This document shows, piece by piece, positions 1-10,501 of a stretch of DNA of 64,000 bases; position 1 is the stretch's first letter; every line of letters begins with the position of its first letter. The position numbers and the translations under genes are program-made. The stretch lies in NCBI GenBank assembly GCA_006503535.1, contig QYRS01000001.1:3906001-3970000 (forward strand), written 5' to 3'. The DNA is from Arthrinium phaeospermum (taxonomy: Eukaryota > Ascomycota > Sordariomycetes > Amphisphaeriales > Apiosporaceae). The notes beneath the pieces are model-generated. The model saw nothing but the letters and a program-made list of their open reading frames with translations. It did not search any database and had not been told where the DNA came from.

Positions 1-554
1 GAGTTGAGATGCCAGAGGTAACAGGAGTGATAGAAACAAGGTAAAGCCGAGGGCACTCGAAACCCCAGATGCAGTGAGATAGAGGTCTTTAAATAACATC
101 TATATACTATGACATTTGGTCCATGTCACTGCTGATCTCTGGACTGGGCTTTCGCCTCGTCCTTGGAATATGTCCTGAAGCTGGTCAAGATCATCCCCAG
201 AGGAGGTCATGTACCCACTCAAATTCAATGTTGCTGGATGCTTGATCGCTATCCGTCCCCGACCGCTGCTGCCCACAGCCAACAGGCTGAGCCAGCCTGC
301 CAGCAAGCCAGAGCCACACACCAATTGCCAATTTTTACCAATTCTTCTTGAGCCACACCATACTAGCCACAACAAGCCCTACTCCACCGGAATCGTTTTC
401 CCGCACAATTAATCAAGTGCACCACCAGATTTTCCTCTTTTCCAGGGCCCAGACTTTGGTGCAAGAAGTTCACGACAAAAAACCACCACCAAACGACGAC
501 AGTCCTCACCTCAACACCAAATAGAATTGCGCGGCTACACATCCGATCGCAATC
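1..554. other. Left edge and eS1 upstream region
   Basis: No gene is supported here. Short open frames on both strands lack recognisable content. The last ~130 bases before the eS1 start are rich in CA and CT runs, as is usual for 5' leaders of highly expressed fungal genes. Confidence 0.5.
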
Positions 555-1777
555 ATGGCTGTGGGAAAGTGAGTCTACCGATTATTTCATTAAAGCACCC
601 CGTTCAATGCCCTCGCGAAGGCGTTGTCGTTCCCAAATCCGACATGGCATATCTCGATCAACAGCAAACTTCGATTTCGACGAATGCGCACTTGACACAC
701 ACCCTTGCACACGCTCATCCTTAGCCCGCTTCTCCAATGCCTCGCAGAACGCGTTTCGATAGACAAATTTGGGGGATGATCGAGGGCTAACCACGGGCAT
801 TCAATAGGAACAAGAGATTGTCAAAGGGCAAGAAGGGTCTCAAGAAGAAGACCGTGGACCCCTTCTCCCGCAAGGACTGGTTCGGCCTCAAGGTACGTCA
901 TGGGAACGAGGAAATTTCCTCGTCAAGGGCTTTTCCGCAAACTCGTGTCATATCAATTTTGCTAACTTGATATCTTAGGCCCCGGCTCCTTTCAACATCC
1001 GAGAGTACGATTTCCGTTCCCTCCTCGATCGCTAGCCCCAAGCATATCTAACCCTTCTGCTTTTTAGTGTCGGTAAGACCCTGGTCAACCGTACCACCGG
1101 TCTGAAGAACGCCAACGATGCCCTGAAGGGACGCATCGTTGAGGTCTCTCTGGCCGATCTCCAGAAGGATGAGGACCACTCCTTCCGCAAGGTCAAGCTC
1201 CGAGTCGACGAGGTCCAGGGCAAGAACTGCCTGACCAACTTCCACGGTCTGGACTTCACCTCCGACAAGCTCCGCTCGCTGGTGCGCAAGTGGCAGTCTC
1301 TGATTGAGGCCAACATCACCGTCAAGACCACCGATGACTACCTCCTCCGCCTCTTCGCCATCGCTTTCACCAAGCGTCGGCCCAACCAGATCAAGAAGAC
1401 CACCTACGCCGCCTCTTCTCAAATCCGTGCCATCCGCAAGAAGATGATCGAGATCATCCAGCGCGAGGCTGCCAGCTGCACCCTGCAGCAGCTGGTCTCC
1501 AAGCTCATCCCCGAGGTTATCGGCCGTGAGATCGAGAAGTCTACCCAGGGCATCTACCCCCTGCAGAACGTGCGTTTCCTCCCTGACAAGCTTCGGATTA
1601 CAAGAAGCTCTTTACTGACATTGTATATAATAGGTGCACATCCGCAAGGTCAAGCTGCTCAAGCAGCCCAAGTTCGACCTTGGTGCCCTGATGACGCTGC
1701 ACGGCGAGTCGACCACCAACGAGGACGGCCAGAAGGTTGAGCGGGAGTTCAAGGAGCGCGTCCTTGAGGAGGTGTAA
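555..1777 (+). CDS. rps1: 40S ribosomal protein eS1 (S3Ae/Rps1)
   Basis: Structural protein of the small ribosomal subunit in the cytosol. Five exons join in frame: 555-568, 808-892, 979-1004, 1068-1569 and 1634-1777, giving 256 residues, the usual length for eS1. The N-terminus is basic ([15 protein letters not shown]) and is followed by the family core KTLVNRTTG and, later, [13 protein letters not shown]. The start was chosen because it gives this conserved N-terminus; the first exon is only 14 nt, and an intron directly behind the start is common in fungal ribosomal protein genes. All four introns have GT-AG ends. The small exon 979-1004 is needed to link FNIR to the conserved GKTLVNR segment. 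Identification is firm; the exact ends of the 26-nt exon are deduced from reading frame. Confidence 0.95.
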
Positions 1778-3374
1778 ATGCATTCGTAGCGATGGTGACG
1801 ATCTCTCTGGACATGGAACGGCGTGAGGGTTTTCTGCAAATGGCATTACGGTCTCACTTCTGATTTGCATCGGGCGCGGCTACGGATTAGCAGCGCGTGT
1901 AGAGAGGCTGCCTCTCAGCCGATAAAAATGGGACGGTCAGCTTTTCATGAATTCATGGTTCTTTTTCTGCAAAATGACGATGGGCAAGAGAAGCCTGCGG
2001 AGCCAATGGGGTATGCAATGCTGGCCATGTCTTTGCTGGGATACCAAATAATGATTGTGCACGCTCGGCCAAGAGGTTGATGAAGTATGGAAAGACAACA
2101 AAAAAAACTCTCACAACATCACTGTCCAGACGTTGCAATACCGAGCCGAATGTGCCATGGTGAAGCTTTAACGACTCCTCGTGATTAGTCAAATATTCGC
2201 CAGCTGCACCAGATCAGGAACACTGGTCATGGGTGCAGGATTTCATCATGCTCACAGCCAGCCAGCCTATCAACATGGCCTGCAACTTATTGGGAGTAGC
2301 TCCCCCACGTCATGGCATCCCTTCCTGTCCCCCAACCATGGATGCTGGCTGACTAACAGCCATCTCCCATCAACAAGACCTTCAGATCCAAGAAGATGCT
2401 ATACTTGTTTCTTGGTTAACTTCAAAGATCATGATCCTGTTGTTTGATTTATTTCATTTATTAGTGTTCATTTCCACATCTGCCTCACGGCCATTTTTTT
2501 GAGGTGCTGCTACTTGGCTTAAACTCTGAAGCATGGTTGAGCGCCCCTGTAGAGAAGAATCGAGCAAGTGACCGCCTGCGACCTAAGCTGCTTTGTGCAC
2601 TTACTCCCCTACAAAGCGCCAAATAAACAAAACGAAGCCTACGCCTTTATTTTCCCACACACACACATACCTCCTCACCTCGCGTGCTCTTTATCTGGGT
2701 TTTGACGACCTAGATCAGCCTCGCTTCTTCCCTCTAGAAGGCCTCCCCTCCCTTCTAATAAGACCTCCAAACCTTGAAAGTAATCAGCCTTGGTTGGCCT
2801 TCTCTGCCTAGCATACCACCTACCATCTGAGATCCCCCAGCCCAGCCCGGAAGCACAGACACTCTTTGGAACGATCCGATTCTACCGCAGGAAACCTCAC
2901 TCTCCCCGCAAGCCCGCTCTCCCACACCTGAATAACTCCATCTTCACCTGCAACGTGCGAAGCCAGCCAACCCAACGGCCTAGTCTGCCTTTTTAGACCA
3001 CCAAAAGCCATCTCGCACGTACCCGATTGGCATTAACCACTTCCACCGCCAACAACGCATCCTCATTAACAGCGCCCTGCTTCTAGCTCAATTCCCTAGC
3101 AACAGACCTGGCGGCCTTCTTCCTTCGATTGTTTCCATAGCTCCAGCGCTCAAGCTTACCAATTGCGGACGCTGTTGCGGGTGATGTGCTGGTGGTATTG
3201 TTGTTGTTATTATTAATATACCCGTCCTGTTTCTTGGGATCTTTTCCGGATTGTCTATCGTTACTCGTTGAAACTCGTCCTCCTCTCTCTCGTACACACC
3301 CGACCAACCATCGCATGGGTCTTGGATAAACCGTTGTCACTACCTTCGCATCCACCAAAACCCATATCGTCACC
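1778..3374. other. Intergenic: eS1 3' region and Rab18 upstream region
   Basis: About 1.6 kb without a supported gene. It should hold the eS1 3' UTR and the promoter and 5' leader of the GTPase. A short run of GTT/ATT trinucleotides lies around 3190-3220. Open frames here are short and lack codon bias or domains. Confidence 0.5.
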
Positions 3375-4319
3375 ATGGCTTCCGAGGATACGATTCCTGT
3401 GCTCAAGGTGCTAATCATCGGCCCCTCCGGCGCCGGGAAGAGTGCTTGTACGTCCACTGCCTGCCCCCTTTACCTTTCTTTCGCAACATGTCAGATGCCA
3501 GCATTCTCACGGGCCCAGGCCCACATTCTTTCGGGCATCTTGGAGGGCTGCAGAAAGTTAACAAGAGTTTATTACAGTATTACTCAGATACTGCGACGAC
3601 CAGTTTGACCCCGAATCATCCACGGCCACAATAGGCATTGACTTCAAGGTGAGACACACTTTTCAAGCCAAGCAAGGTGAAACCTTACTGACAAGATTGA
3701 TTGCATAGTCCAAACACTTGGCTGTCCGCGGAAAGGCATACAGACTGAACGTATTTGACACGGTGAGTTTTGTCTTGCGCAATTTGCATCACTGCAAACT
3801 CCCACCAAAGAACCAGGCACTGATGAGACTTCTAGGCTGGTCAAGAGAGATTCCGTACTCTGTCAACAAGCTACTACAGAGGAGCACATGGCGTGATCCT
3901 GGTGTACGACATCTCCAGCAGAGCAAGCTTTGTCGGCATGGAGAAGTGGATAGATGAGGCCAAACAGAACGCGGCGCCAAACGCGATTCTCTATCTTGTA
4001 AGTGGCCAGTGTTCCAGGGTTGATAGTACACACAAAACTGACGCAAGACGATTAGGTTGGAAGCAAGCTTGACAAGGTGGCCGGTGGCGGCCGCGCAGTA
4101 TCATACGAGGAGGGCCAGGCCTTTGCTGAGGCGAACGGAGCCATGTTCTGCGAGGTTAGCGCCAAGACGAAGGAGAACATCAAGCGGCCCTTCGTGGAAG
4201 TTGTGGACCAGATTGTGCAGAAGCCGGACCTGCTGGCAGGCGCATTACCAAGATCCAATAACACGACCTTGAACATCGGCAACCTGGGTTCGGACTACTC
4301 TTCGGCCTGCCCTTGCTAA
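3375..4319 (+). CDS. Rab18-like small GTPase
   Basis: Rab-family GTPase expected to act in membrane traffic at the ER and lipid droplets. Five exons: 3375-3447, 3578-3648, 3709-3762, 3836-3997 and 4056-4319, giving 207 residues. G1 is GPSGAGKSA near residues 15-23, the switch I region contains TATIGIDFK, switch II holds [12 protein letters not shown]4 reads GSKLDK and G5 reads EVSAKT. The C-terminus is CPC, a CxC double-geranylgeranylation signal. The order and the IGIDFK and [12 protein letters not shown] segments place it closest to Rab18. G4 has Ser where most Rabs have Asn (NKxD); I believe this Ser occurs in other fungal Rab18 proteins, but I cannot check. The first intron falls inside the codon after GKSA, and the acceptor at 3577 was picked because it restores [11 protein letters not shown]. 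Confidence 0.9.
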
Positions 4320-4670
4320 CCGGCCAACTTGCGACCTTGTAATTTGGTTTAATAGTGGTTTAGCTATATTGCAATGGATGCATGGGGAACGAAAGCATCA
4401 CTTTAGTTGGTTTATGGGTCATGGCTTGGGGTTAGGCGTTATGGTATATACACAATAGGGCGTGCCCCCCCTTTTTTTTCGCGCGAGCGTCTATGTTATA
4501 TAGCTGGGTATATCACCCTCTAAAGAAGATTGTACCTTTTCTCTATCAAATATGCCTCTATCGTTTTCGTCATCCGACCCAGCGGCGCACTGCGGTTGGT
4601 ATATTGCAACCATTGGTGCTAGAGCCCCCTTCTATTCAAGGAAATATGCTACCTTGACTTGCACCAAAGT
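4320..4670. other. Convergent 3' regions
   Basis: Short gap between the tail ends of the GTPase (+) and the hydrolase (-). It contains a T-rich run after a C run near 4465-4480 and nothing else I can identify. Confidence 0.5.
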
Positions 4671-6014
4671 CTATTCCTTCGGCTCAAGGAACTCGATTAC
4701 AGCTGAAGTAAGGTAAGACTCGTGTTAGCAAGCAGAGCACTAGGGGGGAAAGGGGTATAGATATAGTATATATATATCAGCCACACCACCCGCTGGTTTG
4801 CCTTCAACTTACCTTTCAAGAACTCCTCGGGCTTCTCCGAGATGAGCCAGTGGCCGGCGTCGACGTCGACGAGCTGGAAGCGCGGGAAGAAGCGGCCGAT
4901 GAGGGGGATGACCTCGTCGGGCACGTACTTGCTCTTGGTGCCGCGGACGAAGAGGGCGGGGCGCTCGAAGCGGGCGCGGTCCGGGTCGGTGAAGGGGAAG
5001 CCGCCCATCTGGTCGAGCTGGCGGCCGAGGATGGAGAGGGGGACGCGGAATTTCTGCTGGGGGTCTGCGGGGGAGGGGCGGTGGAGGTTGCCGAGGAGGA
5101 ATTGGCGGACGGGGAGCTCCTATACGGTTTGGATCCGGCTGTTAGTCGCAACGACTTCTTTTTCTCCCCTCTCTTTACTATATGGCATGTAGTAGCCGCT
5201 GGTGAGGGCTAGTGGTGTGGTGTTGGTGTGGTGTTATTATTCGACTAACCTTTTCGTAGTCTTGCAGGATCTTGTCGGCCTCGCTCTGTTTTGTGACGCC
5301 GGCCTCCTCGATGCGCTTCATGCCTTGCACGTACTTGCCGAAGCTGCTCTCGAGGATGGCGTTGACGGGGGCGTTGTCTACGGAGACGATGTCGCGGACG
5401 AGGGTCGGTTGGGCGAGGGCGAGTGCCATGGCTGCTTTGGCTCCCCTGTTATGTTTGGTAGATAGTCAGACGCTGTGTTTGTCTTGTTTTTCCGGCGCTG
5501 TGGTGCGCGTCGCTTTCGCTTTGGGAATGGACGGCGCGACCTACATGGAATGCCCCAGCAGACTCGGCTGCTCTAGTTTGTGTTCCTCGATAAACCCGGC
5601 GACGTCGTCCGCCATCGCCGTGTAGTCGTGCTTGTGGTCGTGGGGCGATTCGCCGTGGTTGCGCAGGTCGATGGCGAAGACGTGGCGGTTGAGTTTTTGT
5701 GCCAGCACTCTGTTCAAAGGAGAAGACTTCCAGGTCAGCACCAGACTCTTGATCAGGTCCATCGGTCGGTCAGTCGGGAGTTCGAGTGGTTATACGCACT
5801 TGCTTATGCCCCGGTTGTTCTTCTTGGACCCGAACAGCCCGTGCATGACGATGATGGGCGAGTCGGTCACATCGCGGCCGTCTTTGGAAGGCGTGTGGTG
5901 GTCGTAGGCCAGGGTCAGCCGGGTGCCGGAGGAGTATTGTCGGATCGTGAAGGCCGGCCGGGAGGGGGAGAGCCTGGCTATCCGGAAGGCGGCCGAGGTG
6001 TAGAGGCGCGACAT
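4671..6014 (-). CDS. Mitochondrial alpha/beta hydrolase, EAT1/IMO32/ABHD11 type
   Basis: Serine hydrolase/acyltransferase of the alpha/beta fold. Yeast relatives Eat1 and Imo32 are mitochondrial; Eat1 makes ethyl acetate, and human ABHD11 is the animal counterpart. Five exons on the minus strand: 5800-6014, 5545-5709, 5250-5445, 4813-5119 and 4671-4702, giving 304 residues. The N-terminus is rich in Arg, Ser and Ala and ends in RQYSSG, a plausible mitochondrial targeting sequence. HGLFGSKKNN (oxyanion region) is followed by DLRNHGES, the nucleophile elbow GHSMG (Ser near residue 125) and the catalytic His in DAGHWL close to the C-terminus. The tiny last exon was found because the frame otherwise runs past a strong donor at 4811-4812; it adds ten residues and a stop. 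The substrate is unknown. Confidence 0.88.
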
Positions 6015-6988
6015 GGTGGTTCTGCGGCAGGCGCTGTTCAGAGCGCGCTAAATCAATGGACACACGGGGCGCAAGCGACAGCAACAGGGAGCAAAAGCTG
6101 TGTAATATGATATGTACTTCCAGCAAGCGTACGAGCAAAGATGCGAAGCCCCCCTGATAGGTAGAATGCGCTTGCGCCGAAGAATGGGAAATTTTTGTCG
6201 GGGCGGGTCCATCACCAACGCCGTTGGCAGAGCTTCAATTTTGGAGGGTTTTCGGCTAGTGCCGAGCTCGGAGCGGACCTGGACGACGTCATCCCAGCTA
6301 GCGCTCATTCAAGTCAAGTCATGGAGGAATAGCATGCTGCTGGTAACACGGCGAATATGATGCCAAAATCCTAATGTCTATGCTCCGTACACAATGTATG
6401 ATTCCGGCGGTTTTGTTGATATGTCCAGGGCGTTAGTTGTGAGCATTAGTTCCGTAGGTAAGCATGCATTCAGGGACGTCGTTGACGTCGGCCTGCAGAT
6501 GGTACATGTGTTGGAACATCCATTGACGAAGTATATACTTCGGCCGATGGTATGACCTCTTGGAATTGAATTCGGAATAAACTTCTACATTCCCCTTGCT
6601 TTTATCGGCATGGCACTTCGGACGAAGCACTTCGCGATCATCAAAGCCAGACGCAGCAGGTACGTACTTAAGGCATAGGTATTGGCTGGGGCCATGTGCC
6701 AAGAGACTAGCCCCAGCCTTACCGAACGGAGTCTTGGCGGATGTGAATCCCGTAAGCAGGGATTCCAGACACTTCCCGGCAGGGCCGGATTTCAACAATC
6801 TGACCCAACTCCGCCTTATACCGTAGAACATGACACCCTCAACCACCTTCGGACTACCTTTGGTTGCTTTTGGTACCGCTTAGCTTGCATCGCTGAGTAA
6901 ACGGGCCTTACTTGAACCCCGGCTACACGGCCTTGAGCTACCTCGAATTGCGTGACAGCCCGTCGGGCTGACTGTCGTACACACCAAT
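6015..6988. other. Intergenic between hydrolase and Zn2Cys6 regulator
   Basis: Divergent upstream regions of the two flanking genes. A 137-codon open frame on the minus strand (6433-6846) lacks any domain, and its composition is unlike the neighbouring genes; I do not call it. Confidence 0.5.
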
Positions 6989-9278
6989 ATGGACCCCGTG
7001 CCAATGCAACACCAGTCTAGCAAACAAACACAGTCCGTGCCATATGGCCAAGCCTGTAGCAACTGTTCGCATGCAAAATGCCGGTGTATCCCTCAGAGTA
7101 ACGGCGTCTGTGAAAGGTGGGTAGCCCGTACGGTCATTTCTCTACACTGTCATTGCGAGATCTAACTATATCCATCCCACTTCAGATGCCAGCGACTGAA
7201 GAAAGAGTGTACTCCTGCCCCAAATGTGCGGAAACGCAAGCCTAAAACTCCGACTTCAACCTCAAAGCGAGCTCGCATTGAAGAAAAGTTAGACGATTTG
7301 GTCTCGTTGCTGCAGTCGCAAAATGCCGCCAAAGCCTTAACCGACCTGGGTGGCAGTGGCCGCACAAACGTGAGCTCTCCAGCCTCCCAGCCATGGGCAC
7401 CCGCCTCTGTGGGGGCAGATGGTGAACTCGGCTGTCCTGCGAGCGGATTGCCCTCGGCAAGCCTCTCGTCTTGTGCTATACCCGGACCGGAGGTCTCAAG
7501 TCTGAGAGGCTCAGGACTGCCGCCTCACCATGCCGCCTCCTATGATACCCCTGAATCTCTCACGGATCCCAATGACATCGGGGGACTTTCGCGTGCCGAG
7601 GCGGAGGAGATCCTCCAGACCTTTCGCACGAAGAGGCTCCGCCACTTCCCGATCCTCTATATCCCACTAGAGGTGACTGCCGCAGAGTTCCAGCGCGAGC
7701 ACCCATTCTTGTGGCTGGTGATCAGGGCTGTCTGTTCTCAGTCCGTCAAGGAGCAGAATGTTCTTGCGGACAGGATACGACAGATAATCGCCAAGAGAAC
7801 CATCGTTGACTGTGATCGTGACCTTGACATGTTGCAAGGCTTATTGGTTTTCCTTGGATGGTGAGTGCTGCCCGCTGACAGAGGTTACAAAGGAGGGGGC
7901 TAACGATAAGCTCAAGGTGTGCGTACTTCTCATATGGAAAACCATTTCTCTGCAGTAAGTGTATTCGCTCTCGAACCCGGATAACTGTACAGCAATGGTT
8001 ATAAGGACTGCGTCTTGGGTGCTATGGCTGACCCTTGCTTGTATACATACAGCCATGTGCAATATGGCAATTTCGGTAGCTTTCGACCTTCGCATTACCA
8101 GACCCGCAAGAGAAGATATGATAGCACACCCATACATGAATTGTTTCACAGCATATACCTGGCGCCATGGGCCGAAGGGTCTGAATATTCCTCCTCCTAG
8201 CAACGAGACTCGTAGAGCCCTCCTTGCATGTTTTATCATCTGCACAAAGTAAGCACCCATGCTACCCACACATACCCCTGGGGCTCTACTAATTTCTTCA
8301 GTATATGTTCATTCATGAAGTTCGATGTTGTGCAGTGGTCGCCACCCCTGACGGATTGCATGACGAGATTGGCTGAAAGCCACGAGACCCCTGCAGATGA
8401 GGTTCTCATAGCTCTCGCGAAGATCGCAAAGGTGTCCGAAGACGTGGCCCGCAACTTCAAGGGGCCTGAAGATCGAGAGAAGTCTGTTTCGCCATCTATC
8501 TTTGTCAAGGCGTTCCTGGATTCTCTCGAACAAGTGAAACAGGGATTCACTCCCGAAGTAATTCAGAACGGTGAGCAAAATATGCACCAATTCCTCTACT
8601 GTGAACATGTGGTTGATTTTCAAACAAACAGAGGTGGTCACGACGAACCTACGAAGCACCCGGATCCTGATCTACGAGCTGGCCATCTCCCACCAGCCCC
8701 CGTCGGTCTACTCGGGCTTCGAGTACCGGCGCATCGAGTACCTGCACGCGTGCCTGCAGTCGACCAAGGAGTACCTGGACAACTTCAGCATGCTCGACGC
8801 CGGGTCGATCCCGGTGTGCTGCTCGTCGGTTCTGTTCCACTTCGCGTGCACGATGAAGGTGCTGTACCGCCTCCTGCTGCTCGATGACCCCGGGTGGGAT
8901 AGGGTTAATGCCCGGAAGGAGGTCGATATTATTTATTACCTCGAGCAGGCGGCGGAGAAGTTCGAGCAGGCCCACCGGGTCGCGGGGATCGATAACGATG
9001 ACTCGGAGGGCGATTTGTTTAAGAGGGGCGGGGTCGCGCTCAGGTTGACGATACCTACGTGGCGCGCGGCGCTGGACCAGATCTCGGGGGAGGCGGGGAG
9101 CGGTGCGGGTATGGCGCAAGGAGGCGGTGCCGGGGGTCAGCCGGGAGGAGCAGGGGCAGGAGTAGGAGGTGGAAGTGGAGGTCCGCTGGGCGGGCATCAT
9201 CCAGGCGACACGATGTTGATGGAGTCAATGGAAGATCATTGGTTGTCCGAGATGTTTCTCACTTGGGAAGGAAGCTGA
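6989..9278 (+). CDS. Zn2Cys6 fungal transcription factor
   Basis: Nuclear regulator with an N-terminal binuclear zinc cluster: Cys 23, 26, 33, 41, 44 and 51, spaced C-x2-C-x6-C-x7-C-x2-C-x6-C. It is followed by basic residues and a short coiled region (RIEEKLDDLVSLLQSQ). Six exons: 6989-7116, 7186-7860, 7917-7954, 8053-8248, 8302-8570 and 8632-9278, giving 650 residues. The middle part resembles the fungal-specific factor domain, for example RHFPILYIPLEVTAAEF and, later, NMAISVAFDLRITRP. The 3' exon holds a glycine-rich stretch near 9090-9200 and an acidic hydrophobic tail. The acceptor for exon 4 could also lie about 60 bases earlier in the same frame; I chose the shorter version because it keeps the usual spacing of the domain. 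It is followed 1.2 kb downstream by an MFS exporter on the same strand. Targets are unknown. Confidence 0.85.
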
Positions 9279-10501
9279 GCTAATATTGGCTCTGGAGTTT
9301 TTGTCTTATCCTAGATTTGTTTGCTTGGGGTTATCATCATACCTCCTTTCTGGGATGTTTAGGCGTAATAGCTAGGTAGATAGCTCTTGTGCTTTTCATA
9401 AAGGGAACGACATGTGGGCGCAAGCCGCCAGATATTGAATTGGCTGGCTCTCGCGCTGCCAACATGAACATACTGCAGGATACAACACCATCAACTTCTG
9501 GCCTTATATGATGCGAATAGAAGAATACTAATACAGTGAGTTCTATGTCCGTACGTAAACTCGGATTCGGGTACTAGTCGTACGTAACTGTCCGCGTTTG
9601 GCATCGTGCCATCCCTTGATTTTTAAATAGTGCATGGGTTAGGTCCTTTACACAAGGGATCAAGCCTCCTGGCAACTGGGGACAGCTTGGCGCATTCAGT
9701 TGAGTCTCTTAACTACTACGTGCGTTGACAGCATCTACAAACCCGGCTTTCCGGGTTTGGGAAGGCCAGATACCGAATCCCCAATACCCAGGAGTTAATG
9801 GTTAAGGCTTTCGCACTCGTTAGTGGCAGCCATATATTGGCTACAAAAATAAAACGCAAGGGCGTAAAGTAAGCACGAGATGACCACAGCAGCCCAATCA
9901 GGAAATTGCTGGGTGCGGCGTTCGGGATTGGCTGCAACGCTTGCCGCATGGTGGCACCTCGACTTACACACAGCCAAAGAAAGAAGAAAAAAGGCAATGC
10001 AGACGGATACCTAGTTGACGACGCCTATATAGATGCCCGGCCCGCCTCAGAGAAAGACAGAGAAAGAAAGAAAAAGAGAAAAAAGTAAAACATGGTTGAA
10101 TCAGAGACATTTGGCAGGGTACCGCATCTGCAATTGACCGGTTCTTGATTCAGATTTCGTATTACAACACGCTCCCATTCCCATCGGGTTTTGAGTCTTT
10201 CTTTGTCCTGTTCCCCGGCCGCCGCCCTCTCGCAATTTTTTGCTGGACGTTTCTTCTTTTCACTCCTATAGTCCTCTTAACTGGTGGCGTGTGAGGCTGG
10301 TCTCGCTTCCACGCAACAAGTTCGACCATTTCCCGGATTACACCAAGCAGAGAAACAAGCTCCGCGGGACGGGACGAAGAAGGCTTCTTACGCACCCGCC
10401 CCTTTAGCACAAATCCCCCCTCTTATCCTTTTCGAGGGCTGTGTTTGCGTGTTTGTATCAGTTCCCTGCGGCTATATATCTAACAACAACAATCTCACAC
10501 C
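9279..10501. other. Intergenic upstream of MFS exporter
   Basis: Holds the 3' region of the regulator and the promoter of the exporter. A strongly purine-biased stretch of AGAAAG repeats lies at 10051-10085. No coding region is supported. Confidence 0.5.
10051..10085 (+). repeat. Polypurine AGAAAG-like tract
   Basis: Nearly pure A/G run made of irregular AGAAAG units about 420 bp upstream of the exporter start. Such tracts are common in fungal promoters; no function is shown. Confidence 0.6.

Noticed and set aside
6433..6846. 137-codon minus-strand frame in the gap before the Zn2Cys6 gene
   Set aside because: No domain and no signal that it is translated; length is possible by chance.
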